The notes beneath the pieces are model-generated. The model made no database searches, was not told where the DNA came from, and worked only from the letters and a program-made list of their open reading frames with translations. Of a stretch of DNA of 64,000 nucleotides, positions 28,646 through 38,676 are shown one piece after another. Both the position numbers and the translations under genes were made by a program. Source of the DNA: Bartonella tamiae Th239 (GTDB lineage: Bacteria; Pseudomonadota; Alphaproteobacteria; Rhizobiales; Rhizobiaceae); the NCBI RefSeq assembly GCF_000278275.1, contig NZ_JH725147.1, positions 494,388 through 558,387 of the forward strand. Direction: 5' to 3'. Each line of letters starts with the position of its first letter. Position 1 is the stretch's first letter.

Positions 28646-28676
28646 TAATATGGCGAGCGTTGCACTGAACTTCAAG
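28646..28676 (-). promoter_or_regulatory. candidate RpoH (heat-shock) promoter of hsp20
   Basis: On the minus strand CTTGAA (28676-28671) is followed after 17 bases by CCATATTA (28653-28646). This matches the alphaproteobacterial RpoH pattern, a CTTG-type -35 with a C-rich CCATAT-type -10. The predicted start of transcription is about 60 bases before the hsp20 ATG. Confidence 0.6.
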
Positions 28677-28708
28677 TTTTAAGTCAAAGATAGGCGTGTA
28701 ATAGAAAA

Positions 28709-29437
28709 ATGGTAAATAAAAAGGCCACCAAAAACAATGTGAATACGCTTTATAGTAAGGCTGAAATAAAGGAGATATTTCGCCGCTTTTGTGTTCAAAG
28801 ACCTCATCCGCAAAGCGATCTGATTTATACCAATAATTTTACTTTGCTTGTGAGTGTTGTTTTGTCTGCACAAGCAACAGATATGAGTGTCAATAAAGCG
28901 ACAAAAGATCTTTTTGCAGTGGCTGATAATAGTTATAAAATGGCCTCTCTTGGTGAGGAAAATATTGCTCAATACATTCGCACTATAGGTCTATGGCGGG
29001 CAAAAGCCAAAAATGTTTATGCTTTAAGTGTTCAGTTAAATGAACATTATCATGGGGAAATACCCCATACACGCGACGAATTAATGGCTCTTCCAGGTGT
29101 TGGTCGTAAAACGGCCAATGTTGTTTTGAATGTTGCTTTTGGTCAACCAACTATGGCTGTTGATACGCATATTTTTCGACTTTGTAACCGCATTGGTTTG
29201 GCCCCGGGTAAAAGTCCAGAAGATGTTGAAGAAAAACTACTTAAAATTGTTCCAAAATCTTATATAAAACATGCCCATCATTGGTTGATTTTGCATGGAC
29301 GCTATATTTGTAAAGCAAGACATCCTAATTGCGCACAGTGTATTATTGCAGATATTTGTAAAGCGGCAGTCAAAAGCAATAGTTTGCCACCTCCCTTAAT
29401 TGAAATTCGTGGAAATGGGTCACCTGATCCTATATAA
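28709..29437 (+). CDS. nth: endonuclease III (DNA glycosylase/AP lyase)
   Basis: This base-excision repair enzyme removes oxidised pyrimidines. The helix-hairpin-helix with the catalytic lysine is LPGVGRKTANVVLN, the catalytic aspartate is in AVDTHIFRLCNRIG, and the four iron-sulphur cysteines are in the CKARHPNCAQCIIADIC segment. Length is 242 residues with a short N-terminal extension. It is divergent from hsp20. An ada repair gene that follows on the same strand is decayed. Confidence 0.96.
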   Translation: MVNKKATKNNVNTLYSKAEIKEIFRRFCVQRPHPQSDLIYTNNFTLLVSVVLSAQATDMSVNKATKDLFAVADNSYKMASLGEENIAQYIRTIGLWRAKAKNVYALSVQLNEHYHGEIPHTRDELMALPGVGRKTANVVLNVAFGQPTMAVDTHIFRLCNRIGLAPGKSPEDVEEKLLKIVPKSYIKHAHHWLILHGRYICKARHPNCAQCIIADICKAAVKSNSLPPPLIEIRGNGSPDPI

Positions 29438-29593
29438 TGTCATGTTAATCAATTCAAATTTTCGAAAAGCGTTTTTTAAATGATCAATTATAATTGCGCG
29501 AGTTAATATTCTTATTCCATTGAACAGGAAAAAAGAGTTTTTGCATTTTAGTTTGTATACTCTTTAAGCTCTCGAAAGTTTTGTACAATTTTT

Positions 29594-30767
29594 ATGAAAT
29601 GCATGCCCGATTTTAGGCGTCATAAATTTCGTTTTCGTGCAATTTACTTTATGACATTACTTTTGAACAATAGCGATGCGCTTTATACAGCGCTTATAAA
29701 TAAAGACAGATCCTATGTTGGACATGTTTTTGTACGTGTAACAACAACAAATATTTTTGTCGATTATCGTGTGGTGCGCGAAAACCAAAACGAAAAAATG
29801 TTATTTTTTGTGATAGTGTTGCCGTATGTATGGAATAAGGTATCGTCTATGTTTAAAATGCCATCCTTTAGAAACAGAATATCATATTGATCCGATCTAT
29901 TGTGTCTTAATTGCGCTTTTAGACAAAGAATTTAATTGCCATTGGTCTGAACGAGATTTGAAAATTATGGAGTTCAATCCGTCCATTGTGCGTCGTATTT
30001 TTTAAACGCTAAATTAGCATGACCTTTTTCACTTTGTTCACTTAAAACGTGCCAGTCGTGCTTTTGAGCTGTTGACTGAAAAAGACTTCGTAAGTAATGC
30101 GCAATTATCTGTTGGCTATGATTCGGGAAGTGGTATTCGTGTAGCGACCAATCGTTTGATCGGCAAACCACCTAATGCACTTAAAGGACGTAAGCTTTTA
30201 AAAGCAGTGTGGCTTGAAACAACTATTGGCAAAATGCTAGCGGTGAGCGTTGTACGTGTTTTATATCTTCTTGTATTTTTTGATCGCAAAAGTTTGCCAA
30301 CTGAATTGAAAAAATGCAAATGCTCACCCGCTCAATGATAGAATTTGCGTCTACACCCGTCATTAATCAATAGAAAAAGAGTTGTTTGATTATTATAAAG
30401 GCTGTTTGATTGTTATAATGGTCGTTTCTGTGAGTTTAAAACACCGCTTTCCCGCTTGCAATGAGGCCTTTCCCCGTTTGTTTAGAAAGAAGTGTGCAAA
30501 ATTAAGCCGGGGATGACATATTCTAATTCTAGACTTGTCCGTGATTTAGGAAGGCCAACTGCTGTGAGGTCGGAAGCGTGTGCCAATGGGCAAAATCAAA
30601 TTTCCAATGTGATTCCTTGTCATCGTGTTATCGGTGCTGTTGGACCTTTAACAGGCTATAGTGGAGGATTATGGCGCAAAGAATGGCTTTTGCGGCATGA
30701 AAAAAAATTTTGTTTAATTGCATGGCTTGCTATTTTTAGTTCTCTGGCTTATGAGAAACTTTCTTAA
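29594..30767 (+). pseudogene. ada: decayed Ada alkylation-repair regulator
   Basis: All Ada domains can still be traced across frames. The N-terminal methylphosphotriester domain reads NSDALYTALINKDRSYVGHVF, then, after a lost T in the run at 29753-29757, CRLSCGARKPKRKN. A stop (TAA) and a missing base follow near 29844, after which CLKCHPLETEYHIDPIYC resumes. The AraC-like helix-turn-helix part reads LKIMEFNPSIVRRIF-stop and then, in another frame, RAFELLTEKDFVSNAQLS. The C-terminal O6-methylguanine methyltransferase part is in a third frame, with the active site VIPCHRVIGAVGPLTGY intact at about 30609-30660. At least three frameshifts and several stops rule out a normal product. The intact active-site piece is too short to work alone. 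Confidence 0.88.
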
Positions 30768-30804
30768 GTCGCCCGGCAGGGCATGCCGTGGCGGCTTATA
30801 CGCT

Positions 30805-30830
30805 TGACGTAACTTTGGTCAGTTGCGTCA
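30805..30830 (+). promoter_or_regulatory. leader hairpin upstream of rpmI
   Basis: TGACGTAACT (30805-30814) pairs with AGTTGCGTCA (30821-30830), ten pairs including one G-T, with loop TTGGTC. It lies 26 bases ahead of the rpmI ATG and is not followed by a T-run. A second GC-rich potential stem lies just upstream (GCCCGGCAGGGC). The position fits a leader structure for ribosomal-protein autoregulation; L20 is known to bind its own leader in other bacteria, and the assignment here is inference. Confidence 0.5.
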
Positions 30831-30856
30831 TTAATGATTACAGATGGAGAAGCAAA

Positions 30857-31060
30857 ATGCCCAAAATGAAGACCAAATCATCGGCCAAAAAGCGGTTTAA
30901 AATCACTGCTACAGGCAAAGTCAAGGCGGCTAGCGCAGGCAAGCAGCATGGCATGATCAAACGTTCGAACAAGTTTATACGTGATGCACGTGGAACTAAG
31001 GTTTTAGCTGAACCAGATAGCAAAAAAGTCATTAAAAACTATTTGCCGAACGGCCTTTAA
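30857..31060 (+). CDS. rpmI: 50S ribosomal protein L35
   Basis: This 67-residue basic protein of the large ribosomal subunit has the classical start [15 protein letters not shown] and a family-typical end. The ATG at 30857 is chosen; the frame runs 23 codons further upstream through the leader hairpin. It is followed 25 bases later by rplT. infC, often the first gene of this operon elsewhere, is not here. Confidence 0.97.
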   Translation: MPKMKTKSSAKKRFKITATGKVKAASAGKQHGMIKRSNKFIRDARGTKVLAEPDSKKVIKNYLPNGL

Positions 31061-31085
31061 ATCAACGTCTTAAGGAGATTATGAC

Positions 31086-31487
31086 ATGGCACGCGTAAAA
31101 CGCGGCGTTACTGCCCACGCCAAACACAAAAAAGTTCTTAAACAAGCTGAAGGCTTTTACGGGCGTCGTAAAAATACGATTCGTACCGCAAAAGCTGCAG
31201 TTGATCGTTCAAAACAATATGCCTATCGCGATCGTAAAAATCGTAAACGCAGTTTCCGCGCTTTGTGGATTCAACGTATTAATGCGGCTGTGCGTATGGA
31301 AGGCCTTACCTATGGTCGTTTCATCGATGGTCTTGCAAAGGCAGGTATTGAAGTTGACCGTAAGGTTTTATCAGATATTGCTATTCATGAACCTGTTGCT
31401 TTTTCACAATTGGTTGCATCTGCAAAAAAAGCATTGGAATATTTAAAAGAAACAACACCGAATGCTTTTGAAGGTGCAGTAAAATAA
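31086..31487 (+). CDS. rplT: 50S ribosomal protein L20
   Basis: This 133-residue ribosomal protein, needed for early assembly of the 50S subunit, shows the typical [17 protein letters not shown] and the [10 protein letters not shown] motif of the globular domain. AAGGAG precedes the ATG. A strong terminator follows, separating it from pheS. Confidence 0.98.
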   Translation: MARVKRGVTAHAKHKKVLKQAEGFYGRRKNTIRTAKAAVDRSKQYAYRDRKNRKRSFRALWIQRINAAVRMEGLTYGRFIDGLAKAGIEVDRKVLSDIAIHEPVAFSQLVASAKKALEYLKETTPNAFEGAVK

Positions 31488-31527
31488 ATACGATTTCTTG
31501 ATATTAATCAAAGAAGATCCACACTTC

Positions 31528-31559
31528 AAACCCGTAAGTTAAGTGCTTACGGGTTTTTG
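31528..31559 (+). terminator. Rho-independent terminator of rpmI-rplT
   Basis: AAACCCGTAAG (31528-31538) pairs exactly with CTTACGGGTTT (31546-31556) around a seven-base loop and is followed by more T. Confidence 0.93.
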
Positions 31560-31737
31560 TTGTTAGTGTTAAAGTGTGCACAATATGATGATCTTTTGTC
31601 AATCAGACTTTAATTCGATTGAAAATAGACTTTTTTCCTATTTTTAAAAGCTTTTTTCTGTTTTAACTTGGCGCAAACGTCGATAGCGTGGTAAGCGGCT
31701 TGGTGTTTCTTTTGATAATTTAATGAACAGGCAAAAC

Positions 31738-32823
31738 ATGAGCAATATTGAAAGTCTGGAACATGAAATCAGTTTAGCGATTGAGGTGGCTCAAGACGAG
31801 CAGGCATTGGAGGCTATTAGAATCAGTGCATTGGGTAAAAAAGGCACTATTTCTGAAAAGCTCAAAGCGCTTGGTTCTATGAGTGCTGAAGAACGTCAAG
31901 CACATGGCCCTGTGATCAATGGGTTAAAAAATCGCATTATGGATTTATTAAGTCAAAAGCGCGTCGTATTAAAACGTGCTGCAACCCAAGCACGCCTTGC
32001 GGCTGAAACAGTTGATGTCACACTGCCCGTACGCCATTCTCCTGTAGAAGTTGGCCGTATTCACCCCATTAGTCAAGTGATTGATGAAATCACTGCTATT
32101 TATGCTGATATGGGATTTTCTATTGCAGAGGGGCCTGATATTGAAACGGATTATTACAATTTTACGGCATTAAATTTTCCAGAAGGCCATCCTGCTCGTG
32201 AAATGCATGATACTTTTTTCTTCAAAGAAGATGAAATGGGAGAACGTAAACTTTTGCGTACACATACCTCACCTGTTCAAATACGAACAATGGAAAAGCA
32301 AAAGCCGCCTATACGTATTATCATTCCGGGAAAAACTTATCGTATGGATTCAGATGCTACACATTCACCAATGTTTCATCAAGTTGAAGGACTGGTGATT
32401 GATAAACACTCAACTATCGCAAATATTATGTGGATCCATGAAGAATTTTGTAAGGCATTTTTTGAAGTGCCTCATCTAAAAATGCGTTTTCGTCCTTCAT
32501 TTTTCCCTTTCACTGAACCGTCTATGGAAGTGGATATTCAATGTGATCGTTCAGGCTCGGAAGTTAAATTTGGGGAAGGTCATGATTGGTTAGAAATTTT
32601 AGGATGCGGAATGGTCCATCCGAATGTGTTAAAAAATGCAGGTTTCGATCCAGATGAATATCAAGGATTTGCTTGGGGTATGGGGATCGATCGTATTGCA
32701 ATGTTGAAATATGGAATGCCAGATCTGCGTGCCTTTTTTGATGCCGATATTCGTTGGCTCGATCATTATGGTTTTCGTCCGCTTGATATTCCCACATTAT
32801 TTGGTGGTTTAAGCTCTTCTTAA
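31738..32823 (+). CDS. pheS: phenylalanyl-tRNA synthetase alpha subunit
   Basis: This is the catalytic subunit of the alpha2beta2 PheRS, which charges tRNA-Phe. The N-terminal coiled coil is followed by the class II catalytic core: motif 1 region [19 protein letters not shown], motif 2 [12 protein letters not shown] and [16 protein letters not shown], motif 3 [14 protein letters not shown]. Two starts are possible, ATG 31723 and ATG 31738; the latter has CAGG six bases ahead and is preferred (361 residues). pheT follows 38 bases later in the same operon. Confidence 0.97.
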   Translation: MSNIESLEHEISLAIEVAQDEQALEAIRISALGKKGTISEKLKALGSMSAEERQAHGPVINGLKNRIMDLLSQKRVVLKRAATQARLAAETVDVTLPVRHSPVEVGRIHPISQVIDEITAIYADMGFSIAEGPDIETDYYNFTALNFPEGHPAREMHDTFFFKEDEMGERKLLRTHTSPVQIRTMEKQKPPIRIIIPGKTYRMDSDATHSPMFHQVEGLVIDKHSTIANIMWIHEEFCKAFFEVPHLKMRFRPSFFPFTEPSMEVDIQCDRSGSEVKFGEGHDWLEILGCGMVHPNVLKNAGFDPDEYQGFAWGMGIDRIAMLKYGMPDLRAFFDADIRWLDHYGFRPLDIPTLFGGLSSS

Positions 32824-32861
32824 AGTCAAGCTATGAGAGCTTTAAAAATGAGGTTTTAAAA

Positions 32862-35276
32862 ATGAAATTTACATTGTCTTGGCTGAAGGATCATTTGGAA
32901 ACAGACGCTTCATTGGATGAAATTTGTGACAGATTGACCCAAATTGGCTTGGAGGTTGAAGATGTTGATGATCGAGCAAATCTCAAAGTTTTTGTCATTG
33001 CTAAAATTATATCGGCGCAAAAACATCCTGATGCCGATAAATTACAAGTGCTGCGCGTAGATATCGGCAACGACGAGCTTATTCAAGTTGTCTGCGGTGC
33101 GCCGAATGCGCGTGAAGGTTTGATTGGTGTCTTTGCGCCCCCCGGTGCATATGTTCCAGGACTTGACGTTACGCTTTCAGTTGGAAAAATTCGTGGTGTT
33201 GAAAGCTTTGGGATGATGTGTTCTGAAAGTGAGCTTGAACTTTCGAACGAGCATAATGGCATTATTGAACTTGATGAAAATGCTTTGATTGGTCAGTCTT
33301 TTGCTACTTATTTTGGTTTGGATGATCCTATTATAGATGTTGGATTGACACCAAATAGGCCTGATTGCGCAGGTGTTCGTGGCATTGCACGTGATTTAGC
33401 CGCTAGCAACCTTGGGCATTTAAAACCATTTAAACTTCCAAAATTTACAGCAACAAAAGATCCTAATATTCAGGTTTCTTTTGATTTTGATCAGACATCA
33501 CCTTTGTGTTTAGGTTTTTCGTGGCGCGAAGTGCGCAATATAAAAAATACGATGTCACCGATTTGGATGCAGCAACGCTTAACATCCATTGGTTTACGAC
33601 CGATCAATGCCCTTGTTGACATTACAAATTATCTTACTTTTGATTTAGCGCGTCCCTTACATGTTTTTGATGCCGATAAAATAAGAGGCAATCTTACCGT
33701 TCGCCGTAGTCATAAGGGAGAGAATTTTTTAGCTTTAAATGGCAAAGATTATTGTTTGGGATCAGGTAATTGTGTTATTTCTGATGATGCAGGGATACAA
33801 TCAATTGCTGGCATTATAGGCGGAGAAGAAACTGGATGCGATGAAAACACCCAAAACGTTCTTATTGAATCTGCACTTTGGGATCCGCATAATATTGCAC
33901 AAACTGGTCGTACATTAGGAATAATATCCGATGCTCGCTATCGTTTCGAACGCGGCGTTGATCCAGAATCCATGGAGGCTGGTCTTGAAATCGCCTCACA
34001 ATTTATTCTTGATTATTGTGGCGGAGAGCCTTCCAAAGCAAAGACTATTGGTAAACAAAAGTTAGAAGTGCGCCATATTGAATTTCCCGTTGCAGAAATT
34101 AAACGGCTTACCAGTCTTGAGCTTGGCAATGATGAGGTTATAAATATTTTAACAAGCCTTGGCTTCCATGTTGAAGGGAGTGGTTCTATCCTTCAAGTTC
34201 AAGTGCCAACGTGGCGTCCTGATGTTGAAGGAAAGGCTGATCTGGTTGAAGAGGTTATGCGTATCCATGGTTTGGATAAAATTATTCCAGATCCACTTGA
34301 AAAAACTTCATCATTGAATGCGAATATTTTAACACCAGCACAAAAACGTGGGCGCAATGTACGCCGCGCCTTGGCCAGTCGTGGCTTGATGGAAACGGTA
34401 ACATGGTCTTTTGTTTCAAAAAAGCAGGCAACACTTTTTGGCGGTGGTCAAATAGAATTGGAGCTTGCAAATCCCATTGCGGCAGATATGTCCAATATGC
34501 GTCCTTCATTATTACCCGGTCTTTTAAGTGCATCACAACGTAATGCGGATCGCGGTTTTTGGGATCTTGGGCTTTTTGAAGTTTCAAGTATTTACCTCGG
34601 CAATACGCCTGACAAACAACAACGTGTTGCAGGAGGGATTCGTCGGGGCACGTATAAATTGGAGGGTTCTGGACGTTTTTGGGGAAATTCTGCTAAAACT
34701 GTGGATGTTTTTGATGCAAAGGCGGATGTATACAGTGTTTTAGAAGCTTGTGGTATGGATGTTACAAAACTGCAAATTGAAACAGATGCGCCAAATTGGT
34801 ACCATCCAGGACGTTCTGGCGTTGTTAAGTTAGGACCTAAAATCACATTGGCTCATTTTGGAGAGTTTCATCCTGATATATTAGATGAATTAGGTGTTAG
34901 TGGACATTTATGCGGTTTTGAAGTCTTTCTTGACGCTATACCAGAAGCCAAAAAGAAACCAACAAAAACAAAATCCGCTTTAATGCTTTCAGCTTTTCAA
35001 CGTGTCTATCGTGATTTTGCTTTTGTTGTTGATAAAAAAATTCAAGCATCCATAATTTTACGTGCGGCAAATGGTGCGGATAAAAAACTTATTCAATCGG
35101 TTAACGTCTTTGATGTTTTTGAAGATTCATCATTGGGTGAGGATAAAAAGTCAGTTGCGATTGAAGTGACATTTCAACCTCTTGAACGGACACTGACAGA
35201 TGATGAGCTAGATGCGCTTGGGAATAAAATTATTGAAAATGTTTTAAAATCGACAGGCGGTGTGCTCCGCTCTTAA
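32862..35276 (+). CDS. pheT: phenylalanyl-tRNA synthetase beta subunit
   Basis: The 804-residue beta subunit has the standard domain order: N-terminal B1, the tRNA-binding EMAP-like domain (~39-148, [15 protein letters not shown]), B3/B4, B5, the inactive catalytic-like core, and the C-terminal anticodon-binding FDX-ACB domain ([13 protein letters not shown]). The editing-site region is intact by eye. Length is normal. It is co-transcribed with pheS and is followed by a hairpin terminator. Confidence 0.97.
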   Translation: MKFTLSWLKDHLETDASLDEICDRLTQIGLEVEDVDDRANLKVFVIAKIISAQKHPDADKLQVLRVDIGNDELIQVVCGAPNAREGLIGVFAPPGAYVPGLDVTLSVGKIRGVESFGMMCSESELELSNEHNGIIELDENALIGQSFATYFGLDDPIIDVGLTPNRPDCAGVRGIARDLAASNLGHLKPFKLPKFTATKDPNIQVSFDFDQTSPLCLGFSWREVRNIKNTMSPIWMQQRLTSIGLRPINALVDITNYLTFDLARPLHVFDADKIRGNLTVRRSHKGENFLALNGKDYCLGSGNCVISDDAGIQSIAGIIGGEETGCDENTQNVLIESALWDPHNIAQTGRTLGIISDARYRFERGVDPESMEAGLEIASQFILDYCGGEPSKAKTIGKQKLEVRHIEFPVAEIKRLTSLELGNDEVINILTSLGFHVEGSGSILQVQVPTWRPDVEGKADLVEEVMRIHGLDKIIPDPLEKTSSLNANILTPAQKRGRNVRRALASRGLMETVTWSFVSKKQATLFGGGQIELELANPIAADMSNMRPSLLPGLLSASQRNADRGFWDLGLFEVSSIYLGNTPDKQQRVAGGIRRGTYKLEGSGRFWGNSAKTVDVFDAKADVYSVLEACGMDVTKLQIETDAPNWYHPGRSGVVKLGPKITLAHFGEFHPDILDELGVSGHLCGFEVFLDAIPEAKKKPTKTKSALMLSAFQRVYRDFAFVVDKKIQASIILRAANGADKKLIQSVNVFDVFEDSSLGEDKKSVAIEVTFQPLERTLTDDELDALGNKIIENVLKSTGGVLRS

Positions 35277-35281
35277 TTTTT

Positions 35282-35315
35282 GACTTCCCAGTTATTAAGC
35301 TGGGAAGTCTATTTT
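35282..35315 (+). terminator. terminator of pheS-pheT
   Basis: GACTTCCCAG (35282-35291) pairs exactly with CTGGGAAGTC (35300-35309) around an eight-base loop, followed by TATTTT. The AT-rich remainder up to 35568 holds no gene. Confidence 0.8.
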
Positions 35316-35568
35316 AAATAATTAAAGTTCCAAAAAAATTTAAAAAAAAGTGATTCATTAAATAAGATCATTATTCTAAAATAGAAAATATCTATGATAA
35401 TATTTTATGACAGTAGTTTCTTTACGAGTATTATTTTATAATTTATCATATAAAAAGTTTGTATTCGAATAAATAGATATTTCATTCATTTTATATTTCA
35501 TCAATCTTTTCTAGGGAACTTAATGTCATGATGTGAATTATAGTTTGTGTTAGAAGAGAGGGTAAAAC

Positions 35569-35778
35569 ATGAAAAAAATTACATACATGATGATTGTTTT
35601 AATGATTAGTTTTCTTGCCGTTGCGTGTACTCAACAAGAAAAAAGAACCGCAGGTTACGGCATCGGTGGTGCAGCATTAGGTGGACTTGCCGGTGGAGCA
35701 ATTGGCGGTGGTCGAGGTGCAGCAGCAGGAGCAGCTATTGGCGGAATAGGTGGAACTGTCATCGGTGCAAATCAGTAA
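35569..35778 (+). CDS. small glycine-zipper lipoprotein
   Basis: This 69-residue protein has a lipoprotein signal (lipobox LAVAC, Cys at 20) and a mature part consisting almost only of a glycine zipper: repeated GGAALGGLAGGAIGGG-type units that form tight transmembrane or membrane-associated helices. Such proteins are common in alphaproteobacterial outer membranes (Rickettsia 17-kDa-like, SlyB-like); the exact function is unknown. The start of the mature protein (CTQQEK) matches that of the lipoprotein encoded at 38677-38958 (CTQTEK), so the two are probably paralogues. A terminator follows. Confidence 0.8.
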   Translation: MKKITYMMIVLMISFLAVACTQQEKRTAGYGIGGAALGGLAGGAIGGGRGAAAGAAIGGIGGTVIGANQ

Positions 35779-35810
35779 GACACACCTTAATTTTTATATG
35801 TGAAGTTTTG

Positions 35811-35846
35811 AAAAAAGCAGTCTCATGAAATGGTCTGCTTTTTTTA
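35811..35846 (+). terminator. Rho-independent terminator
   Basis: AAAAAAGCAG (35811-35820) pairs with CTGCTTTTTT (35835-35844) and is followed by T and A. It lies 33 bases after the lipoprotein stop. Confidence 0.85.
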
Positions 35847-35849
35847 TAA

Positions 35850-36339
35850 GCAAAAACTTAAAATTTGAACATTGGTTCAAGTTATTTTTTGAGATGTTTT
35901 TCATACGATGGTTAAGTAGAAAACAAACGCCCTATAAAACCTGAGCTTATTTTATTTTGATACTAGCAAGTTAAGGTACGAAGTTTTCAATGCATCCATA
36001 TACGAATAAAATACTTGGAAATTATAGAGTGTTCTTTTTAGAAATAGCGCGCTTCATAATAGTGTTAACGTTTATATTGTCTCAAGCATTGTACGAAATT
36101 TGACTGTTAATGGAGATGTTGGTTGTATAGCATTATAAATCAGCTTCAGCTGTTTTTCTTCATCTACAAAAAGTGTTTAGTGATCGTAATGTACATCGCC
36201 AATACCTTCAATCATAATGTTGCGCTTATTTTAACAATTTCCTTTTGCATCATTTTTTTCCCAAAGATTATTGAAACGGTAAGAGCGTTCTTAAAGATTT
36301 TTGACCAATGAATTGGTTGTATCATTTTCCGTTAAGCGG
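35850..36339. other. non-coding, probably degraded DNA
   Basis: No intact gene is seen. A 62-codon plus-strand frame at 36123-36311 encodes only a hydrophobic, Phe/Ile-rich sequence without a recognisable family. The region adjoins the decayed regulator gene and may contain its worn-out end. Confidence 0.35.
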
Positions 36340-36911
36340 GCACAATCACGTGTGAAACTCGCAACGATAAGCGGTGTCTGTTTTCCCAATCGCAAACTAT
36401 GGAAGATAGACAGGTATCTTGAAATAACTTTGCAAGCATATTGCTCCTTTTAGAAGGGTCGTTTTCAAAGGTTAAAAATAATTACCCGCTTTGTTCCAAC
36501 CCAATATATCTCATTGCATATTCATAACGTAAGCTGGTCTTAATATAAAAACCAAGTATTTGTTGTATTAATGAAGAGGTATTTTGACTGGTCTTTCATT
36601 TTGTGTTTCTGGATAACGCCCAGCAAGTTGAAAAAAATGTCGCTGTTCTTTATGGGTGAGTTTTAGAGTGCAAACAATTTTATCAAAAAATGAGTCGAGA
36701 CAATAATGTTACTTCCTTGTTCGACCCAAGTATAACATATAGGTTCTATACCTGCGAGTTGAGCGACTTCTGAACGGCGTAATTCTTTTGTTCGGCGTCT
36801 TTTTGATATTTCAAATGATGTTGGTGATAATCCAACTTCAGTTGGCAAGATGGATTGGCACTTCGATTTAAGAAACGCGCCCAATTTATTACGTTTTTGT
36901 TCTGAAGTTAT
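36340..36911 (-). pseudogene. decayed XRE/MmyB-like transcriptional regulator
   Basis: The N-terminal helix-turn-helix is still readable on the minus strand: QKRNKLGAFLKSKCQ, then RRRTKELRRSEVAQLAGI and YTWVEQGSNIIVS, the pattern of regulators with an MmyB-like ligand-binding domain. The likely start codon is ATA at 36909-36911 instead of ATG. After a shift near 36660 the reading continues LTHKEQRHFFQLAGRYPE and the MmyB-like segment FILRPAYVMNMQ-stop-DILGWNKAG, where the stop is TGA in place of the Trp codon of relatives. Further stops follow. It is divergent from the decayed transporter, the usual regulator/target layout. Confidence 0.78.
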
Positions 36912-37051
36912 TATTAAAAATGCCAGAATAATTTGCCATATAGTAACATGATTATGGGTATTCTATTTTTATCTTCAGATATATTAAGAAGGAAAAAGGA
37001 CTTTTCTTTATAACTCTGAAAATTGAATTAAAAATACTGGAAGTTCACAAT

Positions 37052-38423
37052 AGTGGACATCACACTACACTTGCCTTTATAACATTGTTACACGGTGCGT
37101 TTATCACGATGTTCAATCTTTTTGTGGTTAATATTGCACTTCCTACAATACAAAATGATCTTGGTGTTAATCTTTCACAAATGGGATTGATAATTACTGG
37201 TTATGAGTTGGGTTTTGCAGGATTGCTCATAGTTTTTGGCTGATTGGGTGATATTTACGGACAGGGTAAGCTTTATTTAATTGATATTATTGGTTTTACC
37301 ATTACGTCATTTTCATGCGGAATTGCTCAAACAACGTGGTTTCTTATTGGTTCTTGCGTAGCACAAGGTGTGATAGTAGTACTACCTTTTCCCCAAATCT
37401 ACACTTTGCTTCGTTCTTTATTTATAGGACATTCAAGAAGTAAAGCTTTCGGTTTTCTTGGTATGACATTATGTTTGGCGGCTATTGCTGGGCAACTCTT
37501 AGGAGGATTATTGATTGAACTTAATTTTATTCATTGGGGTGGAGAGCGTTTTTTTGATCAATATTCCAATTGTTATTTTTACAATTTTTATGTGCTATTT
37601 TATCCCTTGGATCAAACCGACGATAAAAGTAAGAGTGAATATTATAGGCAGTTCAAGCATTACAATTGGTTTGATGCTTGTACTCTTCACACATCTTTGA
37701 AGATGTTCGATCGTACACTACACCTGCCTTTTTTGCTTGCCTCATTTCAGTGTTAAGTTTAATAGAAATTTTTTATGGTAGAATGGCGATTAACAGAGTT
37801 GAAAAAATCCGGCTGTTGATTTTAATCTTTTATTAAATTTTCAAAAGGATTATTGGTTATTTTTCTTATTTATTCAACCTCTGCCAGTTTTTTCCTTTGT
37901 TTTGCCTCACTTGTTCAAAGGAGCTTTGAATTGTTAACATTTGAAGCTGGTATGCTTTTTGCACCAACAAATGTCGGATTTTTGGTGGCATCATTATCTG
38001 CCTCTAAATTCATAAAACATATTGTTCAAAAAACACTTATACTTGTAATGTCTAATTATGGTATTGGTCTGGTTCTTTTAGTCGCTCTTGTCTTATTTGG
38101 TGCCTATGATCATAGGCAATCACATTGGATGATATCTGCGCTTTTGGTTTTTGGATTTGGCCAAGGTTTGAGTATGACACCTTTGTTAATGTTGTGTTGG
38201 GTTTAAGTAAGGAATTCTCAGAAGACATGGCGTCAGGCCTTATATCAACTATGCAGCAATTGGTGCAACTTTTGGTGTCGTTTTTGTCAGTCTTGTTTTT
38301 GCACAGGTTCGGTTACTTTCTCATAATACTCTATTATGGAAATATATGAATTTCTTTTCTGTCTCAATGATTTATAATATAGCCGCGATAATTTTATCAT
38401 TGCTCCTTATAAAAAAATTATAA
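37052..38423 (+). pseudogene. decayed MFS drug-exporter-type transporter
   Basis: The fragments add up to a major-facilitator exporter of the DHA2 type: FVVNIALPTIQNDLGVNLSQ, then GYELGFAGLLIVFG with TGA at 37241-37243 in place of the Arg of the conserved GRLGD motif, then LGDIYGQGKLYLIDI. Later helices continue in other frames: a shift near 37545 leads to FLINIPIVIFTIFMC, a stop lies at 37698-37700, and further pieces run from 37853 (SFFLCFASLVQRSFELLTFEAG) and 38200 to the end at 38423. At least three shifts and two stops. It is unlikely to make any working transporter. Confidence 0.85.
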
Positions 38424-38463
38424 GTAAATAGCTCTTACATATCATGAAACAGATTACTCATTT

Positions 38464-38502
38464 CAAAAGCTCTTTATAAATCTTATAGAGCTTTTGGTAA
38501 TT
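38464..38502 (+). terminator. terminator behind the decayed transporter
   Basis: CAAAAGCTCT (38464-38473) pairs exactly with AGAGCTTTTG (38487-38496), followed by GTAATTTTT. It probably still marks the end of the former MFS transcription unit. Confidence 0.65.
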
Positions 38503-38676
38503 TTTGTAAGTCCTATCATTCATGCCAATAGTGACAGCATTCATTTGCAACTATGTGTTTTCTTAATTTATAAAAACGCATTTTTTGCAAAGACAAAAAT
38601 ATTTTGAACGCTTTTAGCCTTTTTGTTTTGATTATGTGAAAACACAAAGGCTTTTATTATGATCGTTTCATATGAC

